64,000 nucleotides of DNA from Ktedonobacter racemifer DSM 44963 (GTDB taxonomy: Bacteria; Chloroflexota; Ktedonobacteria; Ktedonobacterales; Ktedonobacteraceae). The notes beneath the pieces were generated by a model. The model did no database searches, had not been told where the DNA came from, and was given only the letters and a program-made list of their open reading frames with translations. Both the position numbers and the translations under genes were made by a program. Of this stretch, positions 1 to 8,973 are shown one piece after another (position 1 is the first letter of the stretch; every line of letters begins with the position of its first letter). The stretch spans positions 2,108,001 through 2,172,000 of the forward strand of contig NZ_ADVG01000002.1 in assembly GCF_000178855.1 (NCBI RefSeq). The letters run 5' to 3'.

Positions 1-2
1 TC

Positions 3-671
3 GACAACATCTTCCGCTTCACCCAGGCCGGTGCTGAGGTATCCGCTCTGCTCGGTCGTATGCCTTCCGCCGTGGGTTATCAGCCCACCCTGGCTGAGGA
101 GATGGGTGAGCTACAGGAGCGCATTACGTCGACGAAGAAGGGTTCGATCACCTCGATGCAGGCCGTCTATGTGCCTGCTGACGACTACACCGATCCCGCA
201 CCTGCAACGACCTTTGCTCACCTGGACTCAACCATCGTGCTTGAGCGCTCGATTGCTGAGAAAGCGATCTTCCCTGCCGTCGACCCGTTGTCTTCGACCA
301 GCCGCATCCTCGATCCCCAGATCGTGGGTAATGAGCATTATGATGTTGCTCGCGGCGTCCAGAAGGTCCTCCAGCGCTACAAAGAGCTTCAGGATATCAT
401 CGCCATCCTGGGTGTCGATGAGCTCTCTGAAGATGACAAGCTGACCGTTACGCGCGCGCGTAAGCTTGAGCAGTATCTCTCACAGCCCATGACCGTCGCA
501 CAGGCCTTCACTGGCCGCGAGGGTCGCTATGTGAAGCTGAAGGATACTGTGCGCAGCTTCAAGGAGATCCTTGAGGGCAAACATGACCACATTCCTGAGA
601 ACTACTTCTACATGAAGGGTGCTATCGATGAGGTCGTGGCCGAGTACGAGGCTGATCAGAAGAAGGGGTAA
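3..671 (+). CDS. atpD: ATP synthase F1 subunit beta, C-terminal part
   Basis: Catalytic beta subunit of the F1F0 ATP synthase, a peripheral membrane complex that makes ATP. The gene is open from the first bases of the window, so its 5' part lies outside. The visible 222 residues start with DNIFRFTQAG and include the highly conserved stretches SALLGRMPSAVGYQPTL and ITSTKKGSITSMQAVYVPAD, then the C-terminal helical domain (VARGVQKVLQRYKELQDIIA). atpC follows 3 bases after the stop, as usual for the end of an atp operon. Family assignment is certain; no damage is visible in the part seen. Confidence 0.97.
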   Translation, partial: DNIFRFTQAGAEVSALLGRMPSAVGYQPTLAEEMGELQERITSTKKGSITSMQAVYVPADDYTDPAPATTFAHLDSTIVLERSIAEKAIFPAVDPLSSTSRILDPQIVGNEHYDVARGVQKVLQRYKELQDIIAILGVDELSEDDKLTVTRARKLEQYLSQPMTVAQAFTGREGRYVKLKDTVRSFKEILEGKHDHIPENYFYMKGAIDEVVAEYEADQKKG

Positions 672-674
672 GAC

Positions 675-1139
675 ATGGCAACAACGACAACACGCAATAC
701 CCTGCATGTCGAGGTTGTCACCGCCGAGCGTGAGCTATATAACGGGGAAGCTACCCTGGTAAGCGCTCCTGGCGTCGAGGGCCGTCTGGGCATTCTCCCG
801 CATCATGCGGCCCTCCTGACCTTTCTCAAGCCCGGCGAACTGCGTATCGAACTGGGCGATGCCGAAGAGCCTTTCTTCGTCTCCGGTGGCTTCCTGGAGG
901 TCTCGCATGATCGCGTGACCATCCTGGCAGATGCCGCAGAAGAGGGCGAAACGATTGACGAAGCTCGCGCACAGGAGGCCCGCCGCCTAGCGGAGGAGCG
1001 CCTCGTCGAGTCGCGCAGCCAGAACGATCGTGCTGAGGCTCAGGCAGCCCTGGAGCGTGCACTTAGCCGCATCAGGGTCGCGGAATATGCGCGCCGTCGC
1101 AGCCGCCGCCGCATTGACACGGCAGGCATGCAACAGTAA
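675..1139 (+). CDS. atpC: ATP synthase F1 subunit epsilon
   Basis: Epsilon subunit of F1F0 ATP synthase, which couples rotation to the central stalk and can inhibit ATP hydrolysis. 154 residues: an N-terminal beta-sandwich (LHVEVVTAERELYNGEA, GRLGILPHHAALLT) and a C-terminal helical hairpin rich in Ala, Glu and Arg (about residues 90-150). The end is unusually basic (ARRRSRRRIDTAG). It directly follows atpD as the last gene of the operon and is closed by the palindrome at 1146-1196. The ATG at 675 is the only sensible start. Confidence 0.95.
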   Translation: MATTTTRNTLHVEVVTAERELYNGEATLVSAPGVEGRLGILPHHAALLTFLKPGELRIELGDAEEPFFVSGGFLEVSHDRVTILADAAEEGETIDEARAQEARRLAEERLVESRSQNDRAEAQAALERALSRIRVAEYARRRSRRRIDTAGMQQ

Positions 1140-1145
1140 GAAACA

Positions 1146-1196
1146 AAACAAAAATATTGTCCGGGTTCGGAACGAACCCGGACAATATTTTTGTTT
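1146..1196. terminator. 24-bp palindrome closing the atp operon
   Basis: Perfect inverted repeat: arms 1146-1169 and 1173-1196, loop GAA. It lies between the atpC stop (1139) and the stop of the convergent surface-protein gene (1217). The outer arm is A-rich on one side and T-rich on the other, so it can act as a bidirectional intrinsic terminator. It belongs to the window-wide set of long intergenic palindromes. Confidence 0.85.
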
Positions 1197-1216
1197 CTGC
1201 GAGAGCCATATATGGC

Positions 1217-2215
1217 TTAGAAGCTCCCGCCGCCACCGCTGTCGCCACCGCCTCCTCCAAAGTCTCCACCACCTCCTCCAAAGTCTCCGCCACCTCCTCC
1301 AAAATCTCCGCCGCCCTGATTACCACCAAAGTCTCCGCCGCCGCCGAAATCTCCACCACCTTGATTGCCACCAAAGTCTCCGCCCTGACCGTAATCATCT
1401 TCGCGCCTCTCGCGCTCACCCTGTTCACGGCCCAGTTCATAGCCTACCAGACCACCAGCCGCGGCACCCAGGCCACCAGCCGCCCAGGGATTCATCCCGC
1501 CACCCTGGTTATAGTTGGGTGGATAGGGCTGTCCATACTGATTGTAGGGCGGATAGCCTCCCGAAGGTGGTACATTGCGCCGACCAAAGAGGCCGCCAAA
1601 GCCACTGCCGCCACCGAAACCACCACCGCCACCAAAGCCACCGCCTCCCCGACGCCTGCGCGAGAAGACAAAGGCACCCAGACCCAGCAATACCAGCAAG
1701 CCCAGGCAGCAACAGAGCGTCGAGCCGCCAAAGGAGCTTCCATTTTGTGCGCCCAGGCCCATAAAGCCACTATTAGCATTGTGGAGCGATTGCAGGGCCG
1801 CAACCGTTGCGCCAGTGTAATCTCCACCGTGGAAATTACTACTAAAAGCGCTAGCGGCGTCATTATACTGGTTAGTTGTAAAGGGCTTTCCCGCAAACCA
1901 GACCCAATGATGGGTGGTATCTATCGCCATGACGACGTTATTGGAGCCACTCACCTTACTGGCTGTCGTCTGTTGGAAAGACGACTTGGAGCCGTTGAAG
2001 TTCGAAGTCGTATAGATGCTCACATTGGAAGACAGGGAATTCGCCGCGCTCTGTACGCGGCTTCGATTCAACACACCGGCGTTGTCATAGATATTGACAG
2101 AGTTCGCCAGTACGCTCAAGGTGGACATAAGCACAAGGCACAGCGCGGCAAGCAGCGCCATTGAACTCAGTCCCAAATGCCTCCTCATAGAAGGCCACTT
2201 TCGGTCTCTACGCAT
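1217..2215 (-). CDS. TPM-domain surface protein with glycine-rich tail
   Basis: Predicted exported membrane protein. After a basic N-terminus there is a hydrophobic signal/anchor (SSMALLAALCLVLMSTLSVLA), then about 125 residues resembling a TPM domain (NSVNIYDNAGVLNRSRVQSA, ending near a GGDYTGATV stretch). A second membrane segment (CCCLGLLVLLGLGAFVF) is followed by RRRR and a long tail rich in Gly, Pro, Tyr and repeats of D-F-G-G. The family is known from bacterial YgcG-like proteins; the substrate here is unknown. Start chosen at 2215 because GGAGGA precedes that ATG; an in-frame GTG at 2233 overlaps the same ribosome site. The tail is encoded by short DNA repeats and may vary in length. 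Confidence 0.75.
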   Translation of the reverse strand: MRRDRKWPSMRRHLGLSSMALLAALCLVLMSTLSVLANSVNIYDNAGVLNRSRVQSAANSLSSNVSIYTTSNFNGSKSSFQQTTASKVSGSNNVVMAIDTTHHWVWFAGKPFTTNQYNDAASAFSSNFHGGDYTGATVAALQSLHNANSGFMGLGAQNGSSFGGSTLCCCLGLLVLLGLGAFVFSRRRRGGGGFGGGGGFGGGSGFGGLFGRRNVPPSGGYPPYNQYGQPYPPNYNQGGGMNPWAAGGLGAAAGGLVGYELGREQGERERREDDYGQGGDFGGNQGGGDFGGGGDFGGNQGGGDFGGGGGDFGGGGGDFGGGGGDSGGGGSF

Positions 2216-2466
2216 ATGTACAAGTTCCTCCACTTAGCTCTATCGCACCTCATAGGAAATTTCTAGCATGTCACAGATTACTAACGTATCTCTGCTCGCT
2301 CTATCAAATCAACGTATGAGTAACATATTTCTGGATGCCCAACTCTATTTACTATACGCCCCCTTGCCTGTTTTCGACTCTCCGCAAGCAGATTCAGCCT
2401 CTTTAGAGCAACCTCCGTATCAAATACGTGCTACCATGAGAAATGTTGGAGATCTCTTGAAAGAGA

Positions 2467-2540
2467 TTTACAGTAAAAGCAGAGGAGAGCATAGATGCCT
2501 CGCACGAGGCATCTATGCTCTCCTCTGCTTTTACTGTAAA
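2467..2540. repeat. 36-bp perfect palindrome upstream of gpmI
   Basis: Arms 2467-2502 and 2505-2540 with a 2-base loop (CA); no mismatch. It lies in the 406-base divergent gap between the TPM gene (start 2215) and gpmI (2622), so unlike the other palindromes it does not simply sit after a stop codon. A possible -10 (TACAAT, about 2569) for gpmI lies downstream of it. I see no gene in the rest of this gap. Confidence 0.85.
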
Positions 2541-2621
2541 CATAATGCTCTACTCTTCCTCAGCATGCTACAATGGAGGGGCAAATGAGCACTACAATAA
2601 CTTCGATGGAGTTCTGTTGAT

Positions 2622-4205
2622 ATGAGTATTACACCAGCTGGACACAAAAGCCCTTTTGTCCTTATCATTATGGATGGCTGGGGCATTAATCCGCGCACCG
2701 AGGGGAATGCCATTGCGCTGGCACGCACCCCCAGCCTCGATAAACTTGGGCGCGTGTGGTCCCACACAGCGGTCAAGACCTCCGGTGAGGCTGTGGGTCT
2801 TCCCGAGGGGCAGATGGGCAACTCCGAGGTTGGACACCAGAATATCGGCGCAGGCAAGCGTGTCCTGCAAGACTATACCCGTGTCAGTGAATCGATTCGC
2901 GATGGCAGTTTCTTTCAGAATCCCGCCTTCTTAAAGGCCATCGAGCATGTGAAGAAAAACAACTCCCAACTACATATCTGTGGCCTGCTCGGCAATGGCG
3001 GTGTGCACGCGCATGAGAGCCACCTGGAGGCCCTTCTCACCCTGGCTCATATGCATGACCTGGAGCGAGTGTATATCCACTCATTTACCGATGGGCGCGA
3101 CGCCTCGCCCACTGGCGGGGTCGAGTTTATGAAACGCTTACAGGCCCGCGCACAGGAGATAGGCGGCGACCACACCGCCAGGGTCGCGACAGTCTCCGGG
3201 CGTTACCATGCCATGGATCGTGATAACCGCTGGGATCGCACTGGCAAGGCTTACCTGGCGATGACCAGGGGCGAGGGCTTGCAGGCCAGCTCAGCCCTGG
3301 AAGCCATCCAGCAGTCATACGATCAGAAAGTGACCGATGAGTTTATCCTCCCAACTGTCATTATGGAGCATGGCAAGCCTGTAGCTACCGTTCAGGCGGG
3401 AGATGCCGTCATCCACTATAACTTCCGCCCGGATCGCGCACGCCAGCTTACCAAGGCCTTTGTCATGCCTGAACTGCCTCCACAGGCCGAGGGAAAATTC
3501 GCGCGCGGCCCCAGACTCACCGACCTGGCCTTTGTCATGATGACTGAGTACGAAGCAGGCCTGGATGCCGGGGTAGCCTATCGTGCAGACGAGGTTGAGA
3601 TGCCTCTGGCACGCGTCATTGCTGAGCGTGGCCTGCGCCAGTTCCATACCGCCGAGACCGAGAAGTACGCCCATGTCACTTACTTTATCAATGGGCGCCG
3701 CGAAACTCCGTTCAGCGGTGAAGATCGCGACCTCGTGCCCTCGCCTAAAGTTCCCACCTATGACCTGGAACCTGAGATGAGCGCGGCTGGCATTACCAGG
3801 ACCGCCATCGAGCATATTCGCAGTGGCGACTATGATTTCGTGGTCATGAACTACGCCAACGCAGATATGGTGGGACATACTGGAGTGATCGATGCCGCCG
3901 TGAAAGCGGTTGAGGCCGTCGATGCGGGGGTTGGGCAGGTTGTTGAGGCCGCGCTCGCCACTGGCGGTAGCATCTTGATTACCGCCGATCACGGCAACGC
4001 GGAACAGTTGATCGATTACGATACCGGCAAACCCTTTACCGCTCACACCACTAACCCGGTCCCCTTCTACCTGATCTCGCCTCAACTGGCTCAGGCGAAA
4101 CTACGCACCGACGGCATTCTGGCCGATGTCGCCCCCACCCTCCTACAACTGATGAATATTCCCCAACCCAAAGAGATGTCGGGGCACTCCCTGCTCCAAT
4201 TCTAG
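2622..4205 (+). CDS. gpmI: 2,3-bisphosphoglycerate-independent phosphoglycerate mutase
   Basis: Interconverts 3- and 2-phosphoglycerate in glycolysis and gluconeogenesis; cytoplasmic, needs two divalent metal ions. 527 residues, typical for the family. The alkaline-phosphatase-like metal site is visible: DGWG near residue 18, the nucleophile Ser68 in QMGNSEVGHQNIGAG, FTDGRD, NFRPDRARQ, and the C-terminal ADHGNAE and HTTNPVP motifs. The start at 2622 has GGAG ten bases upstream. It is monocistronic, bounded by palindromes at 2467-2540 and 4229-4283, and is followed by a cluster of DnaA-box-like sites. Confidence 0.97.
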   Translation: MSITPAGHKSPFVLIIMDGWGINPRTEGNAIALARTPSLDKLGRVWSHTAVKTSGEAVGLPEGQMGNSEVGHQNIGAGKRVLQDYTRVSESIRDGSFFQNPAFLKAIEHVKKNNSQLHICGLLGNGGVHAHESHLEALLTLAHMHDLERVYIHSFTDGRDASPTGGVEFMKRLQARAQEIGGDHTARVATVSGRYHAMDRDNRWDRTGKAYLAMTRGEGLQASSALEAIQQSYDQKVTDEFILPTVIMEHGKPVATVQAGDAVIHYNFRPDRARQLTKAFVMPELPPQAEGKFARGPRLTDLAFVMMTEYEAGLDAGVAYRADEVEMPLARVIAERGLRQFHTAETEKYAHVTYFINGRRETPFSGEDRDLVPSPKVPTYDLEPEMSAAGITRTAIEHIRSGDYDFVVMNYANADMVGHTGVIDAAVKAVEAVDAGVGQVVEAALATGGSILITADHGNAEQLIDYDTGKPFTAHTTNPVPFYLISPQLAQAKLRTDGILADVAPTLLQLMNIPQPKEMSGHSLLQF

Positions 4206-4228
4206 CCACAAAGAGAAGTAGAGAGGGC

Positions 4229-4283
4229 GGGAGGCGCGGGGAGGCCGACGCTGCTGAAGCACGTCGGCCTCCCCGCGCCTCCC
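4229..4283. terminator. 22-bp GC-rich inverted repeat after gpmI
   Basis: Arms 4229-4250 and 4262-4283, perfect, loop of 11 bases. It starts 23 bases after the gpmI stop. There is no T-tract, so if it is a terminator it is not of the classical kind. Confidence 0.7.
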
Positions 4284-4327
4284 ACATAGCTCAATATTAC
4301 TACATAACGCTGTAAACGCTTGACAAG

Positions 4328-4380
4328 TTATCCACAAAATACTAGTGAATTTGTGGATAACTACCTTTATTTGTGGATAA
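4328..4380. promoter_or_regulatory. Cluster of three DnaA-box consensus sites
   Basis: Three exact copies of TTATCCACA (one forward at 4328-4336, two reverse at 4352-4360 and 4372-4380), with centres 24 and 20 bases apart. They lie in the A/T-rich gap between the convergent ends of gpmI and the minus-strand gene ending at 4386. TTATCCACA is the high-affinity DnaA site of well-studied bacteria. Neither dnaA nor dnaN is nearby, so a titration or reactivation site is as likely as an origin; the function is inference. Confidence 0.6.
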
Positions 4381-4385
4381 CCTCG

Positions 4386-5348
4386 TCATCCGATACGTTC
4401 CAGGTGTACGACAGGGACAATGATATGCGCTCCACTCTCTAGTTGCACACGCGCGGCACGCGTGCGAATGCCGGAGGGAAACTGCTGCTCATGAGAAAAG
4501 AGATGGTCCAGGATTCCACTCACACCCGCGTACTCTCCCCCCATGACACGCACCGGAACACCTATCTTTAAGGCATGTTTGGGCACAACTGGCTGCCAAT
4601 CAGGCCCAGTCTCCTCCACTGGCAGCGAGATCACCAGTTCGGGCAACAGGCGATGCGCCAGGGAGGTCAGACCTGATAGGAGCGCGAAGGAGCCTTCATA
4701 GCTTTGCAATATGCCCTTCAAGCTCTCTGGCATGGGAAACTCGCCTACGCCTTCGGTAAAAAGCAGAGTTAACGGCGGGAAATAAGAGGAGGCCAGTTCA
4801 ATATCCCGGCTGACGAAGAGTTGCAGCAGGTCGGTATGCAGAAAGCCTTCCAGGTCAGGCAGCGCAATACTGCTGGCAATCAGGCCTATGGCTTTCGCTT
4901 GTAGGGCCTGGTGCAGTAACGCGAGATTCGCCGGGCCGGGCACAATGAGCAGCGAACCAGGAAGCTCCTCGCTAATCGCCTTGCCATCCCACATGACCAG
5001 TTTCCCTACGACCTGGTAGCCCGCACCCATGCAGCCCTGAACAACAGCCGCGCGACTCTCAATAAGCACACCATTGCGCGGCGTCACAGCCAGAACACGC
5101 CCACGGAGACCAGAGAGCACCAGTTCAGGTGAGCCAGGTGAAGATGAAATAAGCCGTGGCGCGAGCAATGCTCGCGCCGACGGCTCATAAAGCGCTTTCG
5201 TTGCTTCGATTTGCAAAACAGGTTGGTCAGGCAGGACTTCCTGACCGGGCTGAACCAGGGGTATCGCTTTGATTGTGTGGGCACCAGGCCAGCGTTCGCG
5301 CTGCACCTGTATACGTGGAACCACCAACCGACCAAGAGAATTGGCCAT
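4386..5348 (-). CDS. Conserved protein downstream of MutL-like gene
   Basis: 320 residues, no signal peptide or membrane segment; I do not recognise a named family. The middle part alternates hydrophobic strands and Gly/Pro turns (SLLIVPGPANLALLHQAL, AKAIGLIASSIALPDLEGFL). The C-terminus has a KOW-like turn (KIGVPVRVMGGEYAGVSGIL) followed by a beta-rich end, which hints at a small SH3-like barrel. It is the third gene of a minus-strand cluster (zinc-ribbon protein, MutL-like ATPase, this gene), 72 bases after the MutL stop, and has a good ribosome site (GGGAGGT) before the ATG. A shared role with the MutL-like protein is inferred from order only. Confidence 0.7.
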   Translation of the reverse strand: MANSLGRLVVPRIQVQRERWPGAHTIKAIPLVQPGQEVLPDQPVLQIEATKALYEPSARALLAPRLISSSPGSPELVLSGLRGRVLAVTPRNGVLIESRAAVVQGCMGAGYQVVGKLVMWDGKAISEELPGSLLIVPGPANLALLHQALQAKAIGLIASSIALPDLEGFLHTDLLQLFVSRDIELASSYFPPLTLLFTEGVGEFPMPESLKGILQSYEGSFALLSGLTSLAHRLLPELVISLPVEETGPDWQPVVPKHALKIGVPVRVMGGEYAGVSGILDHLFSHEQQFPSGIRTRAARVQLESGAHIIVPVVHLERIG

Positions 5349-5420
5349 GGCTTGACCTCCCGGATGCCTCTGCTTATTGCCAGGGTGCTACCGCACGCCC
5401 GCGTCCATTTTGAAAGGCAC

Positions 5421-7286
5421 TTAGACGTTCAACGCCTGCATCCATTGTGTGAGGCGGGCATGCCGCTCCACATCATTTGCAGGAAGCGCCAGGGGACGCC
5501 CACGTGCGTCGATAATCAGGCCCACCAGGCCACCATCGATCTCTTCGGCAGCACGCGCACGCTCGCCAGGACCAAGACCCACATCAACGCCCGGCGCGGG
5601 GAAGAGGGTCAACAGGGCTTGCTCGTTTACCTTCAGAGGAATGACCTCGATAGAGCCAGCCATTACATCGACATTAATCTGGCGTCCGTTATTATATACT
5701 ACACCAACACGCACGGCTAATTGCCCTGGTTTCAAATCGCCATAGGGGATCACACAGGTTCCCAGGCGGTGCGAAACGGCATCATTCTCATTCACCTGCA
5801 CCGCAGCGATGGGCGCGATACCGGCAACAGCCCCCAGTTGTGAGATCAGCATGGTGCGATCCAGTACGAGTGACGTAATACCACGTGGCTGGAGCGCATC
5901 AAGCAGCATCATCGCCACCTGGCTATATTTGGGTGTATGGGCCAGAATACCGCCTGTAGCAAGAATGAGATCAGAGTTGAGTTCATCGCTGCTGGCCTTC
6001 TGAGCCTCCTCCATGGTGATCATCATTGCTTCACGCGCAAAAGCCTGGCTAAAGGCTAACTCGCGCGAACTCGTGGGGAGAGAGGCGGGATGCGCCATCT
6101 GATTTAGCGCGTACTGGCGCAGTTCCTCTTCCGTCACCACGAAAGGTAGCCAGCGACCGACACGTTGCCAACCAACACGCTGCAACAACGCGCTCAGGCC
6201 TGGCCCGACACCAATACCAGCATTTACGGTGGGCACAAATTCGCCCTGCTCACCAGCCAGCATCACTGTTGTTGTCAGCCCACCCACATCAACCGCGGTC
6301 ACGTTCATGGCATAGTGTTGCGCCAGGAAACGCACCAGACTGCTCAGTGAGGTAGCGGTTGCGACAGGAGTGGCCCCACCAGACCACTCCTGTAAGCGCG
6401 CATACCCTGGCAAGCTCTGGATTACATTGCGCTCATGCAGGCCGCCAACAGCCAGACTCACCTGGCCCAACTGCTCGGAAGCGGTAAGCGCATCCAGGCG
6501 TGTCACGGTGGAGACACCATTGAGCATACGCCGCACGGCCTCTACATATTGGGGTGCCCCGGCATACAGGGTTGGCACTTCGACAGCCTTGCTCCCGAGT
6601 TCTTTGCGCTGGCGATCCGCGTTGGTCAGCAACTGGCACGCCTCTTGCAGAGGACTGGGGCCTGCGGGACTATCAGTCATGCCTACAATTAAGGCTCCCT
6701 GTGGTTGTAGCTCGCGCATACGCGCCAGCTGGCGCTCCCACTCTTTGGTGACGCGCTCCTGTGTCCAGGAGGAGGTCTCGGTGGGAGCTTTCTCCTCCGT
6801 CCCCGCTGCTCCCACTGAAAGAGGGGTCCGCGAGGTTGCCGCCTGAAACGAGGGGGCCGGGATAACGTGCATCTCCGCGTACAGGCCTGAAATCGCCTGA
6901 GAAGCGAGACTCTCTAATTTGGCATCGACCGCACCTAAAACGACCAGGCGCAGTGGACCACCCGCGCTGATAGTAGCAATAAAGGCATCCACCCCATCGC
7001 CATTTGACTGCTCTGGCGTCAGAACCAAGCCATCTTTCACCAGCTTACGGCCTGTCACGAACTCAATGGTGTTGAGCGCTTGCATCACACCCCGGGTTAT
7101 ATCTTCGTGCGGAGGTACGATAGTAGTTGGCGCTTCTCCACGCGCCATCAAGCGATACTGGCCCTCAACAAGCCCAAAAAGTGAGACCTTCGTAAAGACG
7201 GTCCCACAGTCAGCGACGAGCAATGAATTGGCCAGCGCGTGTTGTGCTGGCCCCCGTCCGACCTCTGGATAGGATTGTGTGTACAT
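5421..7286 (-). CDS. Glutamate mutase MutL-type ATPase
   Basis: 621-residue member of the MutL family (named after the glutamate mutase accessory protein; unrelated to mismatch-repair MutL), with an ASKHA/BadF-like fold. The N-terminal phosphate-binding turn reads LLVADCGTVFTKVSLF (about residues 22-37); a second half begins near MNVTAVDVGGLTTTVMLAG, and ILATGGILAHTPKYSQVA lies in the C-terminal lobe. In clostridia the family supports B12-dependent mutases, but no mutase gene is near here, so the substrate is unknown. Members without a mutase partner are frequent in Chloroflexota (general knowledge). It is probably co-transcribed with the genes at 7312 and 4386. Confidence 0.8.
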   Translation of the reverse strand: MYTQSYPEVGRGPAQHALANSLLVADCGTVFTKVSLFGLVEGQYRLMARGEAPTTIVPPHEDITRGVMQALNTIEFVTGRKLVKDGLVLTPEQSNGDGVDAFIATISAGGPLRLVVLGAVDAKLESLASQAISGLYAEMHVIPAPSFQAATSRTPLSVGAAGTEEKAPTETSSWTQERVTKEWERQLARMRELQPQGALIVGMTDSPAGPSPLQEACQLLTNADRQRKELGSKAVEVPTLYAGAPQYVEAVRRMLNGVSTVTRLDALTASEQLGQVSLAVGGLHERNVIQSLPGYARLQEWSGGATPVATATSLSSLVRFLAQHYAMNVTAVDVGGLTTTVMLAGEQGEFVPTVNAGIGVGPGLSALLQRVGWQRVGRWLPFVVTEEELRQYALNQMAHPASLPTSSRELAFSQAFAREAMMITMEEAQKASSDELNSDLILATGGILAHTPKYSQVAMMLLDALQPRGITSLVLDRTMLISQLGAVAGIAPIAAVQVNENDAVSHRLGTCVIPYGDLKPGQLAVRVGVVYNNGRQINVDVMAGSIEVIPLKVNEQALLTLFPAPGVDVGLGPGERARAAEEIDGGLVGLIIDARGRPLALPANDVERHARLTQWMQALNV

Positions 7287-7311
7287 ATCTGGATAACCAC
7301 TCTTCTAATAA

Positions 7312-8973
7312 TTAGCGGAAGAATAGCTCGCGGATCGCATTGAACAACCCACGTTTCGCGGGTTTCTGCGACTCCAATCGGGACGGCTCCGCCATTGGAC
7401 CAATACCACTTTGTGAAGGCATCGCGCCGGGCATATTATTAGTACTATTTGGCATCTGCCCCATACTTCCCATAGGCATCGGACTGTTTCCACCCATGCT
7501 GTAAGGATTAGGATTCGCGGCAGGCGCGTTGCCATAGGCGTAGGGATTATTATAAATACCAGACATGCTCTGACCTTGCTGAGGCTGTGGCGGCTGCCCC
7601 ATCATACCAGGCATTGCTCCCTGCATACCACCCGGTAATGAACCGCTCCCTGCATATCCACCTGGCTGAGGCATTGGCGAGGAAGTAGGTCCCTGTGGCA
7701 TACCCACAGAGGCGGGACCCTGAACGCCTGGCGCTCCACCCATAAAAGGTGAACCGTTGCTCATTGGAACCGAACCTGGCTGTAATTGTTGTGGCTGCTG
7801 TGGCTGCATTGGTGGCTGCCCGGGGAATTGTGGCGCGGCCGAGGCCACGCCTAGCATTGAAGCGAAGACATTGGCTGCAACTTCACTACCCTCGGTGGAA
7901 CTCACCTCACTACGTGGACGACTGGGTACACGCATGCTCGCCTGATTGGCACTTTGCGGACCTGTGGACGCGCTCCCCTGAGCGTAGCTTTCACTTTCGC
8001 GCATCCAGCTGGGCAGGGCATTTACATCAACAAAAGACGATGCAGAGATAGCCCCCCCAGTGTTCGCTGCCGGGTTCGACTGCGATGGAGCACCTTGTGC
8101 ATTCTCGCGCATCCAGCCTGGAAGCGCATTCGCGTCAACCAGTGATGAAGCGGCAAAGCCTGGCTGAAACGACTGTGCGCTAGCAGGGCTCTGAGCGCCG
8201 CCCGCCTCATTTTCCTTCATCCAGGAGGGGAGAGCCTGTGGATCAATAAGCGAGTTGGCCGAGAAAGCACCGGAATTCACCTCTGCAGCCGCATTCTGCG
8301 TGGAATTGAAGGGAGAAGGTGCCTGTGTGAATGGCTCTGGCACAACTGGCATTGGAGGCATCGACGCTGGCTGCGGCGTCTGCGCGATATTTGGCATGGC
8401 TGGCGCAGGCTGCTGAGTAGGCGTCATAGGCGAGGAAGCCTGAGCCTGCGGATGGATCTGACGCATCCACTCGGGCAGCGCCTCGGAATCTACCAGGCTA
8501 GAGGCATTAAAGCCCTGAGGCAGAGGAGCGCTTTCATTCTTCTTCCCCTCATGCATCCAGGACGGTAGCGAATTCTCATCAATCAAGGAATTGGCGTCGA
8601 AGCCCTGCTTGGGCATGCCCCCCTCGCCAGTGGTCGCGGCCGAAAAGCCCGAGGGACGTAGCGGCACCTCTCCGGTCTCACCCCGCTCTGAACGCATCCA
8701 TGTCGGTAACGATCCCTCTTCAACCAAGTCCCCAGCCGTAAAGCTCGCGGGGCTCTTGGGAGGCGCAGCCGGCATCTCTCCTGCTCGTAGCGATTCTAGC
8801 CACGCGGGAAGTTCCTGCTGGCCCTGCCCGCTCCGGTTAGGAGCCATATTTCCCGTCTGCCAGTTTTCAAGTGGCTGCCCATTTTCTACACTGCTAGCAA
8901 GCGGCGCACCACACATCTGGCACTGCCCCGCACTAGCAGGGGAGACATTCCCACAACGATTACATCTAATCAC
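7312..8973 (-). CDS. Zinc-ribbon protein with repeated Trp motifs
   Basis: 553 residues, GTG start with GAGGAG upstream. The N-terminus is a zinc ribbon (CNRCG, then CQMCG). The rest is mostly disordered and rich in Pro, Gln, Gly, Ser and Met. At least six copies of a motif of the form S-L-(I/V)-D-x-x-(A/S)-L-P-x-W-M-(R/H/K) recur, for example SSLVDANALPGWMREN and NSLIDPQALPSWMKEN, spaced about 40-60 residues apart; ELPAWLESLRAG is a diverged first copy. The C-terminal 20 residues (KPAKRGLFNAIRELFF) form a basic amphipathic helix that could touch the membrane. First gene of the cluster with the MutL-like ATPase. No known family; a scaffold presenting many identical short ligands is inference. 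Confidence 0.75.
   Translation of the reverse strand: MIRCNRCGNVSPASAGQCQMCGAPLASSVENGQPLENWQTGNMAPNRSGQGQQELPAWLESLRAGEMPAAPPKSPASFTAGDLVEEGSLPTWMRSERGETGEVPLRPSGFSAATTGEGGMPKQGFDANSLIDENSLPSWMHEGKKNESAPLPQGFNASSLVDSEALPEWMRQIHPQAQASSPMTPTQQPAPAMPNIAQTPQPASMPPMPVVPEPFTQAPSPFNSTQNAAAEVNSGAFSANSLIDPQALPSWMKENEAGGAQSPASAQSFQPGFAASSLVDANALPGWMRENAQGAPSQSNPAANTGGAISASSFVDVNALPSWMRESESYAQGSASTGPQSANQASMRVPSRPRSEVSSTEGSEVAANVFASMLGVASAAPQFPGQPPMQPQQPQQLQPGSVPMSNGSPFMGGAPGVQGPASVGMPQGPTSSPMPQPGGYAGSGSLPGGMQGAMPGMMGQPPQPQQGQSMSGIYNNPYAYGNAPAANPNPYSMGGNSPMPMGSMGQMPNSTNNMPGAMPSQSGIGPMAEPSRLESQKPAKRGLFNAIRELFFR

Noticed and set aside
1030..1896. Several long overlapping frames opposite the TPM gene's glycine-rich tail
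   Set aside because: They are by-products of short G/C-rich repeats; none has a ribosome site or believable protein sequence.
4319..4350. TTGACA before the DnaA-box cluster as a promoter -35
   Set aside because: No acceptable -10 at 16-18 bases and both neighbouring genes end here.
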